From the IMG/VR virus record IMGVR_UViG_3300049846_001293, positions 1 to 64,000 of that record: a stretch of DNA of 64,000 bases, one strand, 5' to 3'. The position numbers and the translations under genes were made by a program. This DNA is from a virus. The notes beneath the pieces are model-generated. The model had not been told where the DNA came from. It saw nothing but the letters and a program-made list of their open reading frames with translations, and searched no databases. This document shows, piece by piece, positions 40,116 to 48,305 of this stretch; position 1 is the stretch's first letter; each line of letters opens with the position of its first letter.

Positions 40116-42200
40116 TTATTCTGGTAGTATTGTTACGGTAGGCAACATAGGTGGTTCCACTACAGGTTTGATGAGATCCCATGCACCTTTGACAGGATAG
40201 AACTCGGATCCGGCGGCCTGATGCGACTTTTCGATGATGCTGAAGTTACATGAGACGGTAACGCCTCGCGGCACTTGTTCGCCCGGTTCAATTTCCCAAT
40301 CGTCATCTTCCCATTCATACGATAGACTCTTGATGTAACCAGGTTGATCCTTGTACAGATTACCAATGGTCAATTTGGTCAGTGGCGGGACCATGAATCC
40401 GTCCACGTATTTCGACGGATAGGTCATGCCAGTCAAGTAATTGATTTTCGCCCATACGTTGGTCAATTCATCACGACTGAAGGCTTGTATTCGGAATTTG
40501 AACGACACCTCTCGAATCACTCCTGTGAATACGATATTTCGTTCGATACGACCGATGTATGGTTGTTCCGCGAAGTTTGGACTGACCGATTCGTTCATAT
40601 CCGATAGGAACGCACGGAACGGCAAGATCTTCTTGTTGACGAAATCGTAGAACATGAAATCGATCAAATTGCTGGTTTCATCTCGAATGGATTTGACATT
40701 TGCCGGTGTAACAGATACGCCATCTTTGTTGTCGAAGATTGGATTGATTCGATTCATGGTGTCAACATATCGTGCGCCGGCCGTCGGCGGTACTTTTGAC
40801 GCTCCCACTCGAACTCCGGCCGTATTACCCAATAATTTACGACCATCCAGTGACGTCAACGTCTTTTTCCATTCCGTGGTCTGTGTTTCCAGCGGCGCTT
40901 CTGCACCCATCGATTTCATTTGTGCTTCATATCGTGATTGAATCGACAAATCTGGATACACCATTCGACCACGACCCAGATCATCTTGATCGTTCGATAG
41001 TGGACCCAATACTTCCGGAGTAATCGGCAGGAACTTTGAACTTGTTGCGTTTGCGCCAAAGAGGAACGTTCCGACCGTACGCAGCTTCTTGAGAAAATTG
41101 CCTGTGGTCTGTAGTTCTCGGCTGTTTCGCGTTCGGATGGATTGTTCGGTTTTCTTTACCTTTGCGTTAGCGGCCTTAAGTTCGGCCTGTGCGGCGGATT
41201 CCACCGTAGAAGTGGATCGATGTTGTGCACGTGGACGTTGATTCAAGAATCCCAATTGTGCCATTGGTACGACTTGAGTTTGTCCTGCAACACCGGTACT
41301 ACGACTTTCGAACTGGACCGATCCATACAGATATCGATCCGCTTCCGTTTGACTGGTAAGGAAGTATCGATAGCCTGCCAATCCGCTGTTGTTGCTGTCG
41401 CTGCGGTCCGGCTTCGTGAATGAGGCAAGGTCCAATCCCGTACGACCTCGTAATACATCTTTGGCACCATTGACCACCGTACGTACCGCAGCTTTAGGAT
41501 CACCACGACGAAGTTGTGAGGATGCCACTGTCAATGGATTTGCAATCGGTCCCTGACTGCGAAACCCACGCCACGTTGCAACGGAGAAGAAATTGCCGTT
41601 GAAATCGATTTCTGGTCGGTCGTTGATGCCGACGATGTTGTTGACCCCACGGACTGCGTTACGAACGGCCGAGACGGCACGTACGACTTTGTTGTTCGGG
41701 AACAACAGATTCAGCAATCCGACCTGTCCCTTTGAACCGACCCGATCGGCGATCACCTTCTCCTTCGTCTCTTTCTGTAAACGACCCGCCGATCCAATAC
41801 GGGCATCAGATCCGGGACTTACGTCATTACCGGAGAGTTGAATACCATTGGCACTATTGACCGGTCGTTTGAAATGCCGAAATGGTACAATACCACTGGT
41901 CAAAAACAGTGGATTGAACAGTCGAGTCTCCGCGAACACGTTGCCAGTTTGTAGTTCGGCTTGACGCGTGAGGAACACCATACCGGTCGAACTTTTCAAG
42001 TATTTCGCTAGGCGAGTTCCTTCACGACGCATCGTGCCTGGAAACACTGCTTGGGAATCATACAGAGTTTCGGACCGATTCGGTGAGTTGGGTTGGAACG
42101 TCATCAATGGATGTGTGTCACCCGGCTCCGGCAATGGATACCGACTATACAAATCTTTGTAGTGTTGTTCGAATCGTTCGGATAATCCAGAAAATGGCAT
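40116..42200 (-). CDS. Large structural protein, probably baseplate
   Basis: 694 residues with no catalytic domain. The N-terminus is polar (LSERFEQHYKDLYSRYPLPEPGD); the middle is rich in Arg, Ala and Asn. The C-terminal 150 residues (MTYPSKYVDGFMVPPLTKLTIGN, YIKSLSYEWEDDDWEIEPGEQVPRGVTVSCNF) look like a tail-tube/baseplate adaptor domain known from phage baseplate hub proteins. It lies directly after the tape measure gene, where hub proteins usually are. Confidence 0.75.
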   Translation of the reverse strand: MPFSGLSERFEQHYKDLYSRYPLPEPGDTHPLMTFQPNSPNRSETLYDSQAVFPGTMRREGTRLAKYLKSSTGMVFLTRQAELQTGNVFAETRLFNPLFLTSGIVPFRHFKRPVNSANGIQLSGNDVSPGSDARIGSAGRLQKETKEKVIADRVGSKGQVGLLNLLFPNNKVVRAVSAVRNAVRGVNNIVGINDRPEIDFNGNFFSVATWRGFRSQGPIANPLTVASSQLRRGDPKAAVRTVVNGAKDVLRGRTGLDLASFTKPDRSDSNNSGLAGYRYFLTSQTEADRYLYGSVQFESRSTGVAGQTQVVPMAQLGFLNQRPRAQHRSTSTVESAAQAELKAANAKVKKTEQSIRTRNSRELQTTGNFLKKLRTVGTFLFGANATSSKFLPITPEVLGPLSNDQDDLGRGRMVYPDLSIQSRYEAQMKSMGAEAPLETQTTEWKKTLTSLDGRKLLGNTAGVRVGASKVPPTAGARYVDTMNRINPIFDNKDGVSVTPANVKSIRDETSNLIDFMFYDFVNKKILPFRAFLSDMNESVSPNFAEQPYIGRIERNIVFTGVIREVSFKFRIQAFSRDELTNVWAKINYLTGMTYPSKYVDGFMVPPLTKLTIGNLYKDQPGYIKSLSYEWEDDDWEIEPGEQVPRGVTVSCNFSIIEKSHQAAGSEFYPVKGAWDLIKPVVEPPMLPTVTILPE

Positions 42201-43969
42201 TAGACCATACCGTTGACAGTGTTATATCGATTGGCCGTCATCAAACCACGGGAGACGCGGGTGCCATCCAAGTACGTAGTGGCCTGAATTGGCTTACGAT
42301 GTAAGTCCGTAACCGCCTTGGTCAATTGTTCCGTTGACCGCTGTTGTTCCTGCATTACTTGATTTGATCGATATTGATGTTGTGTGACCGAACGAGACAG
42401 TCCTCCATCATTCATCGAACTCTTTGTAAACGCACTAATACCTTGTACGAGGCCCACCAATCCGCCCAACGCGCCGCCGATTGCCGTGCCGGCCGGGCCA
42501 AAAATTGATCCAATCGATGCGCCGGTGCCGGCCAGACCCAATGCACTGGTGATGGCGCCGGTTTTCTCGTATCCCGCATCGGAGAGCGCACCACCAGCAA
42601 TCGTGGTAAGTCCACCCAACGTCGCGCCGGCGACTCCACGACCAACGGACTGTTTGGTTACACTACCTAGTGCAGATTGAATGGCGGCTTCCAATCCACC
42701 GCCTTTACCACCCAACAATCCACCCCGCGTAGCCATCAATCGAGCCGGGTTACCACCACCACCACCAAGAATTGATTTGAAGATGTTACCACCTAAAGCC
42801 GTCATTGCACCAAGACCAAGGCCTGCGGCCACCAACATCAATAGATTCACAACACGATCCATTTTCTTATCGATGGATTGTACGTGATCTGGAATTTTAT
42901 CGGCTTGCACTGGTTCGATCGTGTGTAACAGGTTCGTGATCTGTTCTTGGGACATACCCAATGAACTGGAAATCATGTTACGAATGGATCGTGGCAATTC
43001 ACCCAAGTCTCGAAGACCCGCACCCTGTAACGCCGATTGCAAGGATTCGGCAACTTGTTGTTCAGTTCCGAATTGTGATGCGTAGAGCACTTGTGACATG
43101 TCCAATCCAGGCATTATAGTCTGGAGTCGGGCGGTCATCATGAGGGAATCTTCAAAATTACCCGTAAGTTTATCGGCGAAGCCGGACATTTCCTTCATCG
43201 TTACACCCATGCGGGTCAACGCGATGGATTGACGGAAGAAGGATTCGGCACCCTTTGCACCGTATCGGGCAACGATTTCACTGTTCTTCGCCATGTCCTG
43301 TAACAGTGTGCCCACCGGAACGCCGGCCGCATCACCCAAGGTCTTTGCAATGTCGAACGTATTACGTACAATCGCTTCACTGCCATCAGACCAGCGATAC
43401 ATCATCGAGGTGACTTTGCCACTTGTCTCGAACGAGATGCCATACAACGAATTGAGCGTGGCCATATCTTGCACCATGCCCTTGGTCACCATATGAGTGC
43501 CACCCAACGAACCAATCAAATTCTGATTGATCTTGACCATATCGGTCATGCTGATCGGAACGCCCCGAAGTGTTGACGATATAGCTTCAACAATACTACG
43601 ACCAGCTAATGCCGCACTATTGAATGGGTCGAATCCACTGTTTTTCGCAGTACGTAATGCATTAGCGAAGTCTGCAGCAATGTACGCACCAATACTACGG
43701 AACGTGTTCGCTAAGAACACGGCCAACTTGGAGATTTTTTGTACTGGCGGTGCAGCGGCGCCGGCCGCCGGGGCGATACCACCGGTGTTTGCGGCGATCT
43801 GGGCGGTGAGGCCCGCCATGATTTGGAATTGTTGATTTAGCTTTGCTGCACGATTGACTGCTCGTGCTAAATTCAATTGAATTTGCTGCGTATTCGTTGC
43901 GGTCGTTGCCGTGTTCGTGGCAATGGCCTTTGTCAATTGATTGAGCATATTGGCAATCGTTGGATCCAT
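42200..43969 (-). CDS. Tape-measure-like tail protein
   Basis: 589 residues, mostly helical. N-terminal Asn/Thr/Ala-rich coiled coil (TKAIATNTATTATNTQQIQLNLAR) is followed by a long amphipathic part. Hydrophobic Gly/Ala-rich segments appear near 380-520 (LLMLVAAGLGLGAMTALGGN, TLGGLTTIAGGALSD, GSIFGPAGTAIGGALGG), typical of tape-measure proteins that enter the membrane. It is shorter than many, so either the tail is short or this is a second internal tail protein. Located between gp26-like and baseplate genes. Confidence 0.72.
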   Translation of the reverse strand: MDPTIANMLNQLTKAIATNTATTATNTQQIQLNLARAVNRAAKLNQQFQIMAGLTAQIAANTGGIAPAAGAAAPPVQKISKLAVFLANTFRSIGAYIAADFANALRTAKNSGFDPFNSAALAGRSIVEAISSTLRGVPISMTDMVKINQNLIGSLGGTHMVTKGMVQDMATLNSLYGISFETSGKVTSMMYRWSDGSEAIVRNTFDIAKTLGDAAGVPVGTLLQDMAKNSEIVARYGAKGAESFFRQSIALTRMGVTMKEMSGFADKLTGNFEDSLMMTARLQTIMPGLDMSQVLYASQFGTEQQVAESLQSALQGAGLRDLGELPRSIRNMISSSLGMSQEQITNLLHTIEPVQADKIPDHVQSIDKKMDRVVNLLMLVAAGLGLGAMTALGGNIFKSILGGGGGNPARLMATRGGLLGGKGGGLEAAIQSALGSVTKQSVGRGVAGATLGGLTTIAGGALSDAGYEKTGAITSALGLAGTGASIGSIFGPAGTAIGGALGGLVGLVQGISAFTKSSMNDGGLSRSVTQHQYRSNQVMQEQQRSTEQLTKAVTDLHRKPIQATTYLDGTRVSRGLMTANRYNTVNGMV

Positions 43970-43972
43970 CGC

Positions 43973-44128
43973 TTATCTCGTAATGGGTGGCTTCCGTTTC
44001 TGCTTCCCGTCTCCGGCGCCACTTTCTAGTTTCAGTGCTTTGGCTAACAGTTCCATGTAATACGTACGAAGATGAATGGGTAAATTGTACACCTGGTCCC
44101 AAGTCCATCCACCCTTACCATACGTAAC
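43973..44128 (-). CDS. Small tail-assembly protein, gp51-like position
   Basis: About 51 residues from MVTYGKGGWTWDQVYNLPIHLRTYYMELL. The WTWDQVYNLPIHLRTYY pattern is similar to short proteins encoded after gp26-like proteins in T4-like phages (gp51 or tail-assembly chaperone type). The start is the first ATG after the upstream stop and has no obvious ribosome site, so the true start may differ or depend on coupling. Confidence 0.55.
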   Translation of the reverse strand, partial: VTYGKGGWTWDQVYNLPIHLRTYYMELLAKALKLESGAGDGKQKRKPPITR

Positions 44129-44159
44129 CATATTGAAAATATTCGCGTGTAACTCTACC

Positions 44160-44927
44160 TTATACTTTGGCGTTAGGCCAAAAAAAGGTGACGTCAATCG
44201 GCACCTCCATGCGTTGGGACGCACCGCAAGAGGTACACGTAAAATCAAAGTTGAGGTCTATATTGGGATTGATTTTGTTGGCATACTCTCGGAATGCCAT
44301 AGCATCACGGGCCGGCATTGCATCAACGAACTCTCGAATAAACTTTGGATCTCGGTTGCCATCCACAGCAAGAATAGACTTTCGAATACGAGTGGTGACT
44401 TCTGCGGTGGCGCCATCACGAATCAACTTTCGCATGGCCGCAATTTCCGTATTCACCGATTTCTCATCACCATGTGTCAATAGCTTGAACGTAATGGTCT
44501 TCTTCATGATAGGTAGGAAGAAATCGAATTCGTTCTTACCCTTACTTGCGGGGTCAAACGCAATGTCCTTTTCTGCCAACAGTTCCAGATTGACGGAAGT
44601 GACATTGTGTTCACCACACTTCGGACAGTCGATGCCCACCTGATAGTCCTTACCATACCCCAAAATGCGAGCGGCAATCAACAGACCGTTCTTATCACCC
44701 AACAACAGGTCATCGTATCGAACCGATGGCGTCGCAATCAACGCTTCCATCAATTTATCCAACACCACACCCTTTTGAATCAGGTTGGTACTGGTGAGAA
44801 TGTCTTCATGTTTCGCTGTCATGTAGAACAGATCAATCTGTCCACTCGTCAACGGATGTCCATCTGGATAGAACCACCCCTTACTAGGCAAATCGACCCG
44901 TTCGGATGGATATTGTACTTCGCTCAT
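44160..44927 (-). CDS. 26: gp26-like baseplate protein with zinc ligands
   Basis: 255 residues. VDLPSKGWFYPDGHPL, IDLFYMTAKHEDILTSTNLIQKG and VRYDDLLLGDKNGLLIAARILGYGKDY match the family of T4 gp26. Two Cys pairs, DCPKCGEHN near 125 and FTCTSCGASQ near 240, suggest a zinc site bridging distant parts. T4 gp26 works in baseplate hub assembly. A CTATTTAT promoter candidate is upstream. Confidence 0.8.
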   Translation of the reverse strand: MSEVQYPSERVDLPSKGWFYPDGHPLTSGQIDLFYMTAKHEDILTSTNLIQKGVVLDKLMEALIATPSVRYDDLLLGDKNGLLIAARILGYGKDYQVGIDCPKCGEHNVTSVNLELLAEKDIAFDPASKGKNEFDFFLPIMKKTITFKLLTHGDEKSVNTEIAAMRKLIRDGATAEVTTRIRKSILAVDGNRDPKFIREFVDAMPARDAMAFREYANKINPNIDLNFDFTCTSCGASQRMEVPIDVTFFWPNAKV

Positions 44928-44954
44928 ATGTAACTCCTTTGGTTGGTACTGTCT

Positions 44955-44962
44955 ATAAATAG
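44955..44962 (-). promoter_or_regulatory. CTATTTAT motif before the gp26-like gene
   Basis: The minus strand has GTCTATTTATAGAC, a short palindrome, 27 bases before the start codon. It shares CTATTTAT with sites at 29745 and 54358. Its complement reads TATAAATA on the plus strand, the T4 late motif, but that strand has no genes. Confidence 0.4.
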
Positions 44963-44970
44963 ACCCCGAC

Positions 44971-46875
44971 TCAGACTTCTAACTCAGGAATCTCCTCGTC
45001 CACCGCAGCAATATCGACCTTTTTCAGGTCTTCCAAATACCCCTTTTTCAATGCGGATACGAATTCTTTGAAGAAACTCTTATTCTGTGGACCGGTAATG
45101 AGGCCACCGTCCACGATTTGATCGATGACTTTCTGTTTCTCGGTCAAGATATTGCCCATATACTCGTCAAGCGTGTTAACGCAGGTGAAGTAGTAACAGG
45201 ACACTTGTTTGGTCTGGCCGGTACGAAATAACCGATCTTCGGCCTGTTCATGTGTTGAAGGTACCCACCACCGATCCAAAAAGATCACAGTATCAATGCT
45301 ATGTTGCAATCCATCGATACCCATAGCGCCTGCGCCTACGCTGAAGAGGCCGACCTTGGCCTCACCTGACCGTAACGCATCGATGCTCTTCTGTCGTTCA
45401 GACATGGTCATCTGTCCATGCAACACTACAGCTTTGTCCCCATAATGTGCGGCAAGCTTTTCCAATGGTGCAATGAAACAACTGTAGATGAGGATCGGCC
45501 GATCATTGTCCAGATACTCATCCACCATCTCAATAGCCCGGGGCATCTTCTTCTCAATCAGATATTGTTGGATGGCCGGCATTTCTCCAATAGTCGGCTT
45601 TCCTGTGGCACCCCATCGTTTGAACAACTTCGTCAACAACGTGTTGTATTCCTTCATCTCCGCATCGGACAATTCTACATACAGATCATTTCGTTGTTTT
45701 GCGGGCAGTTCCGTAAGAATGTTCTTCTTCAAGCGGCGAATGACCAAATCCTTGACGCGGTGATGCAGATCTTCCAAGTTCCGAGGCTCCGATCCCTTCC
45801 ATCCACCGTATTTCTGTGTGAACTGATAGAAATTGTTGAATCGGTCCTTGTCCAAGAAATTCAACAAGGCAAACGCTTCGACGGGTCGATTCATCACCGG
45901 CGTGCCCGTCAGAAAGATCACATGCTTGGTTTTGATGCCCGGGTACAATTTCCGTTGTTTCCAGTCTCCGAGAATCGCTTTGGCACGTTTGGTTTGTCGG
46001 TTCTTCAACATGGTCGCTTCGTCACAGACCAATAGGTCAAATTCCGCCTTCCGCAGTTCGGCCGCACGCCGTTCCACGATGTCATAGTTGATGAGGTGGT
46101 ATTGGGCGTCGATCCGGCCCGCCTTGGCGTCCGTAGACCAAATAGTGGCTTTCTTGCCAGTGAACCGCTCGATCTCACGTTGCCAATGGATGATAACCGA
46201 TTTGGGCGCAATGACGAGGGTCTTTAGGCTGTTGTGAGCGGCGTATGCGATGGCCGTGGCGGTTTTACCCAAGCCGGGCTGGTCAGCATCCATGCCCCGA
46301 CCCCCGGCACGCATGAGAAAGTCCACGGCGACTTTCTGGTACGGAAATAAGTCCAATTTAATGTTATTGATTTGGATATCGGAGTCATCCTGTACCCGAA
46401 TCTCGTCCAAATCCTTCCGACGCGCGATTTCTGCACGATACAAGGCCTTAACCTTGTCATCAGCGGTGATATTCTTGACGCCACCGAATAATTCCACCAT
46501 TTTGAGCAATTGGGGACCTGGAACTACCCAACATTTCTCGTCGGCATCCCACTTTCGACCATCAATTTCGAACTTGAATCGTTCGAGAAGGTCTTTATCA
46601 TACGCAAATGTCACCCGAACCGTATTTTTTGGTCCGGATGACATTTCTACTTCCAATTTTCGGAAATCGTGTTTGGCCTGGCGTGGCAAATGCAAATCTT
46701 CCACCGATTCGTTGCGCAGAACGCGACGGGCAGCGATGGGCCAGTTACCTGGCATCTTATCGTTGGATGATAACCATTCGATGTAACTCGGATCGGAATC
46801 GTAAACGAATCCTAATGATTTACCGTTATGTTTTCCAAATCGGAATAGGACGTTATAGGCAGATGGATGGGCCAC
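44971..46875 (-). CDS. SNF2-family helicase with HARP-like N-terminus
   Basis: 634 residues. FRFGKHNGKSLGFVYDSDPSYIEWL (1-35) resembles an exonuclease-X C-terminal type module, and RVTFAYDKDLLERFKFEIDGRKWDADEKCWVVP (85-120) a HARP-type module, as in SMARCAL1/ZRANB3 annealing helicases. The SNF2 motor follows: QPGLGKTATAIAYAA (Walker A), LLVCDEATMLKN (DEAx box), FLTGTP, then VGAGAMGIDGLQ and EQAEDRLFRTGQ. It probably remodels replication forks or recombination intermediates, the role of UvsW in T4. It has its own early-type promoter among structural genes. Confidence 0.9.
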   Translation of the reverse strand: MAHPSAYNVLFRFGKHNGKSLGFVYDSDPSYIEWLSSNDKMPGNWPIAARRVLRNESVEDLHLPRQAKHDFRKLEVEMSSGPKNTVRVTFAYDKDLLERFKFEIDGRKWDADEKCWVVPGPQLLKMVELFGGVKNITADDKVKALYRAEIARRKDLDEIRVQDDSDIQINNIKLDLFPYQKVAVDFLMRAGGRGMDADQPGLGKTATAIAYAAHNSLKTLVIAPKSVIIHWQREIERFTGKKATIWSTDAKAGRIDAQYHLINYDIVERRAAELRKAEFDLLVCDEATMLKNRQTKRAKAILGDWKQRKLYPGIKTKHVIFLTGTPVMNRPVEAFALLNFLDKDRFNNFYQFTQKYGGWKGSEPRNLEDLHHRVKDLVIRRLKKNILTELPAKQRNDLYVELSDAEMKEYNTLLTKLFKRWGATGKPTIGEMPAIQQYLIEKKMPRAIEMVDEYLDNDRPILIYSCFIAPLEKLAAHYGDKAVVLHGQMTMSERQKSIDALRSGEAKVGLFSVGAGAMGIDGLQHSIDTVIFLDRWWVPSTHEQAEDRLFRTGQTKQVSCYYFTCVNTLDEYMGNILTEKQKVIDQIVDGGLITGPQNKSFFKEFVSALKKGYLEDLKKVDIAAVDEEIPELEV

Positions 46876-46903
46876 TATTTCACTTTCGGCAGTTGTTAAC
46901 TAG

Positions 46904-46932
46904 AATATAGTCAGGGATTCAAATTCTGTCAA
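46904..46932 (-). promoter_or_regulatory. Strong sigma70-type promoter of the helicase
   Basis: TTGACA (46932-46927), exactly 17 bases, TATATT (46909-46904). The -35 contains the TGA stop of the preceding fibre-assembly gene, the same arrangement as at 11712-11717. Confidence 0.82.
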
Positions 46933-47408
46933 GCGCGTTCGTACGGCGGTTCCGTTGGCCATATTATATTGTACGGATCGGGTTGATTAGTGACGTCTCG
47001 TAATTTTTGACGATATGCTTGAAAATTGGCCCGACAGGCCGAAGATATGGGCACAGATAAAAATTCAGTATAATCAGACGCTGCTAATAATTGATTCCGT
47101 CGTTCTCTTACACTGCGCCATTTTTCCAATCGATTTTCTTCGGCCAGTTGATTGAGTTCTTCGGCTGATATTGAAATAGGTACTACGGACCATCGTTCAA
47201 CCCATTGATTATCTTCGTATACGGCACCAAGGTATTCCAATTGTTCCAACGCACCTACGCTCGGCGGTGCAGTAGGACGTACCGGATCTACATTCAAAAA
47301 ATCATACGTTGATGTATCCCAATTGATCGGTAACGAAATATTTGCATACCGATCACGAAGTTCGAACAACTCATACAACTGACCAGTAGTTCTATCTCTA
47401 TATTTCAT
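46929..47408 (-). CDS. Tail-fibre assembly-like protein
   Basis: 159 residues. The second half carries a familiar theme of phage fibre-assembly proteins: EKWRSVRERRNQLLAASDYTEF, then FQAYRQKLRDVTNQPDPYNIIWPTEPP. Such proteins help fold fibres or bind the baseplate. It directly follows the glycine-rich adhesin gene, a usual location. Confidence 0.78.
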   Translation of the reverse strand: MKYRDRTTGQLYELFELRDRYANISLPINWDTSTYDFLNVDPVRPTAPPSVGALEQLEYLGAVYEDNQWVERWSVVPISISAEELNQLAEENRLEKWRSVRERRNQLLAASDYTEFLSVPISSACRANFQAYRQKLRDVTNQPDPYNIIWPTEPPYERA

Positions 47409-47414
47409 GAGTTA

Positions 47415-48305
47415 TCACCCATACACTTGTGTACCCACAGCACCGAGTGGATAAGTACGACCATTACCCCATATCAACCGTACGGCGCCCGCAGATCCAG
47501 ATCCGCCTTTCTTAGTGGTATCATCCGCGCCACCACCACCACCGCCATATGATCCACCGGATCCAGCATTGCCACCGAACGGCGCAGATCCAGATGCCAG
47601 TGCTGCGGCAACCGATCCAGTCCAACTACCGGGACCACCGCCTAGTGGCGTTGCAGCGCCGCCGACGCCGTTGGATCCTGAACCATACAATCCTACTCCA
47701 CCGCCGCCTGCGCCGCCGGCAGCGGCGGTTCCACCACCTCCACCACCTCCACCGCCTGTGCCGGCCGCGCCGGCCGTCGTGGCGGCGCCCGCGCCTCCGG
47801 TTCCGGAGTATCCACCGGCTCCACCGCCACCTCCGCCACCGTTGGCACTTGAGGCCGCACCCGCACCACCAGATCCACCAGATCCCGAACGCACGGTGCC
47901 GCCGGTGCCGTTGCCAGTGGCACCGTTGTTACCACCAAGTCCACCGACAGCGTATACAAATACCGTATTACTTCCAGTCACCCATGACGATCCTCCGTCA
48001 CCGGCTCGACCTGTAGTTAACGAAGCAGATCCCGTTTGTCCACCTATACCCACTACGATTTGTAACAAAGATCCGGGTGTTACTGGAAACGTTGCGTAAG
48101 CCAAGGCGCCACCACCGCCACCGGTACCGCCGTTACCTGCCGCGGCTCCGCCACCGCCTCCGCCGCCAGCAACCGCCACCGCAGAAATCATAGAGACATT
48201 TGCGGGCACCGTCCAACTATGCGTTGCAACCGTGGTGAATATTGCTTCACTAACCGGTGCATAATTGGTAAATATTGATTGAAATGGAAATAGAGTGGAA
48301 TACAT
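47415..48305 (-). CDS. Glycine-rich adhesin-like tail protein
   Basis: 296 residues. The N-terminal 50 residues look like a fibre-attachment segment, then SWTVPANVSMISAVAVAGGGGGGG begins a long Gly-rich stretch (TGGTVRSGSGGSGGAG, GGYSGTGGAGAATTAG), broken by short strands such as ALAYATFPVTPGSLLQIVVGIGG. The C-terminus has an ordinary strand (AGAVRLIWGNGRTYP). Gly-rich tips that fold as polyglycine-II sandwiches determine receptor specificity in T4-type phages (gp38). It is likely the receptor-binding tip. Confidence 0.8.
   Translation of the reverse strand: MYSTLFPFQSIFTNYAPVSEAIFTTVATHSWTVPANVSMISAVAVAGGGGGGGAAAGNGGTGGGGGALAYATFPVTPGSLLQIVVGIGGQTGSASLTTGRAGDGGSSWVTGSNTVFVYAVGGLGGNNGATGNGTGGTVRSGSGGSGGAGAASSANGGGGGGGAGGYSGTGGAGAATTAGAAGTGGGGGGGGGTAAAGGAGGGGVGLYGSGSNGVGGAATPLGGGPGSWTGSVAAALASGSAPFGGNAGSGGSYGGGGGGADDTTKKGGSGSAGAVRLIWGNGRTYPLGAVGTQVYG

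Noticed and set aside
47515-48099. A long Pro-rich open frame on the plus strand opposite the glycine-rich gene
   Set aside because: It is the complement of the Gly-codon repeats. It has no matching protein features and lies opposite a well-supported gene.
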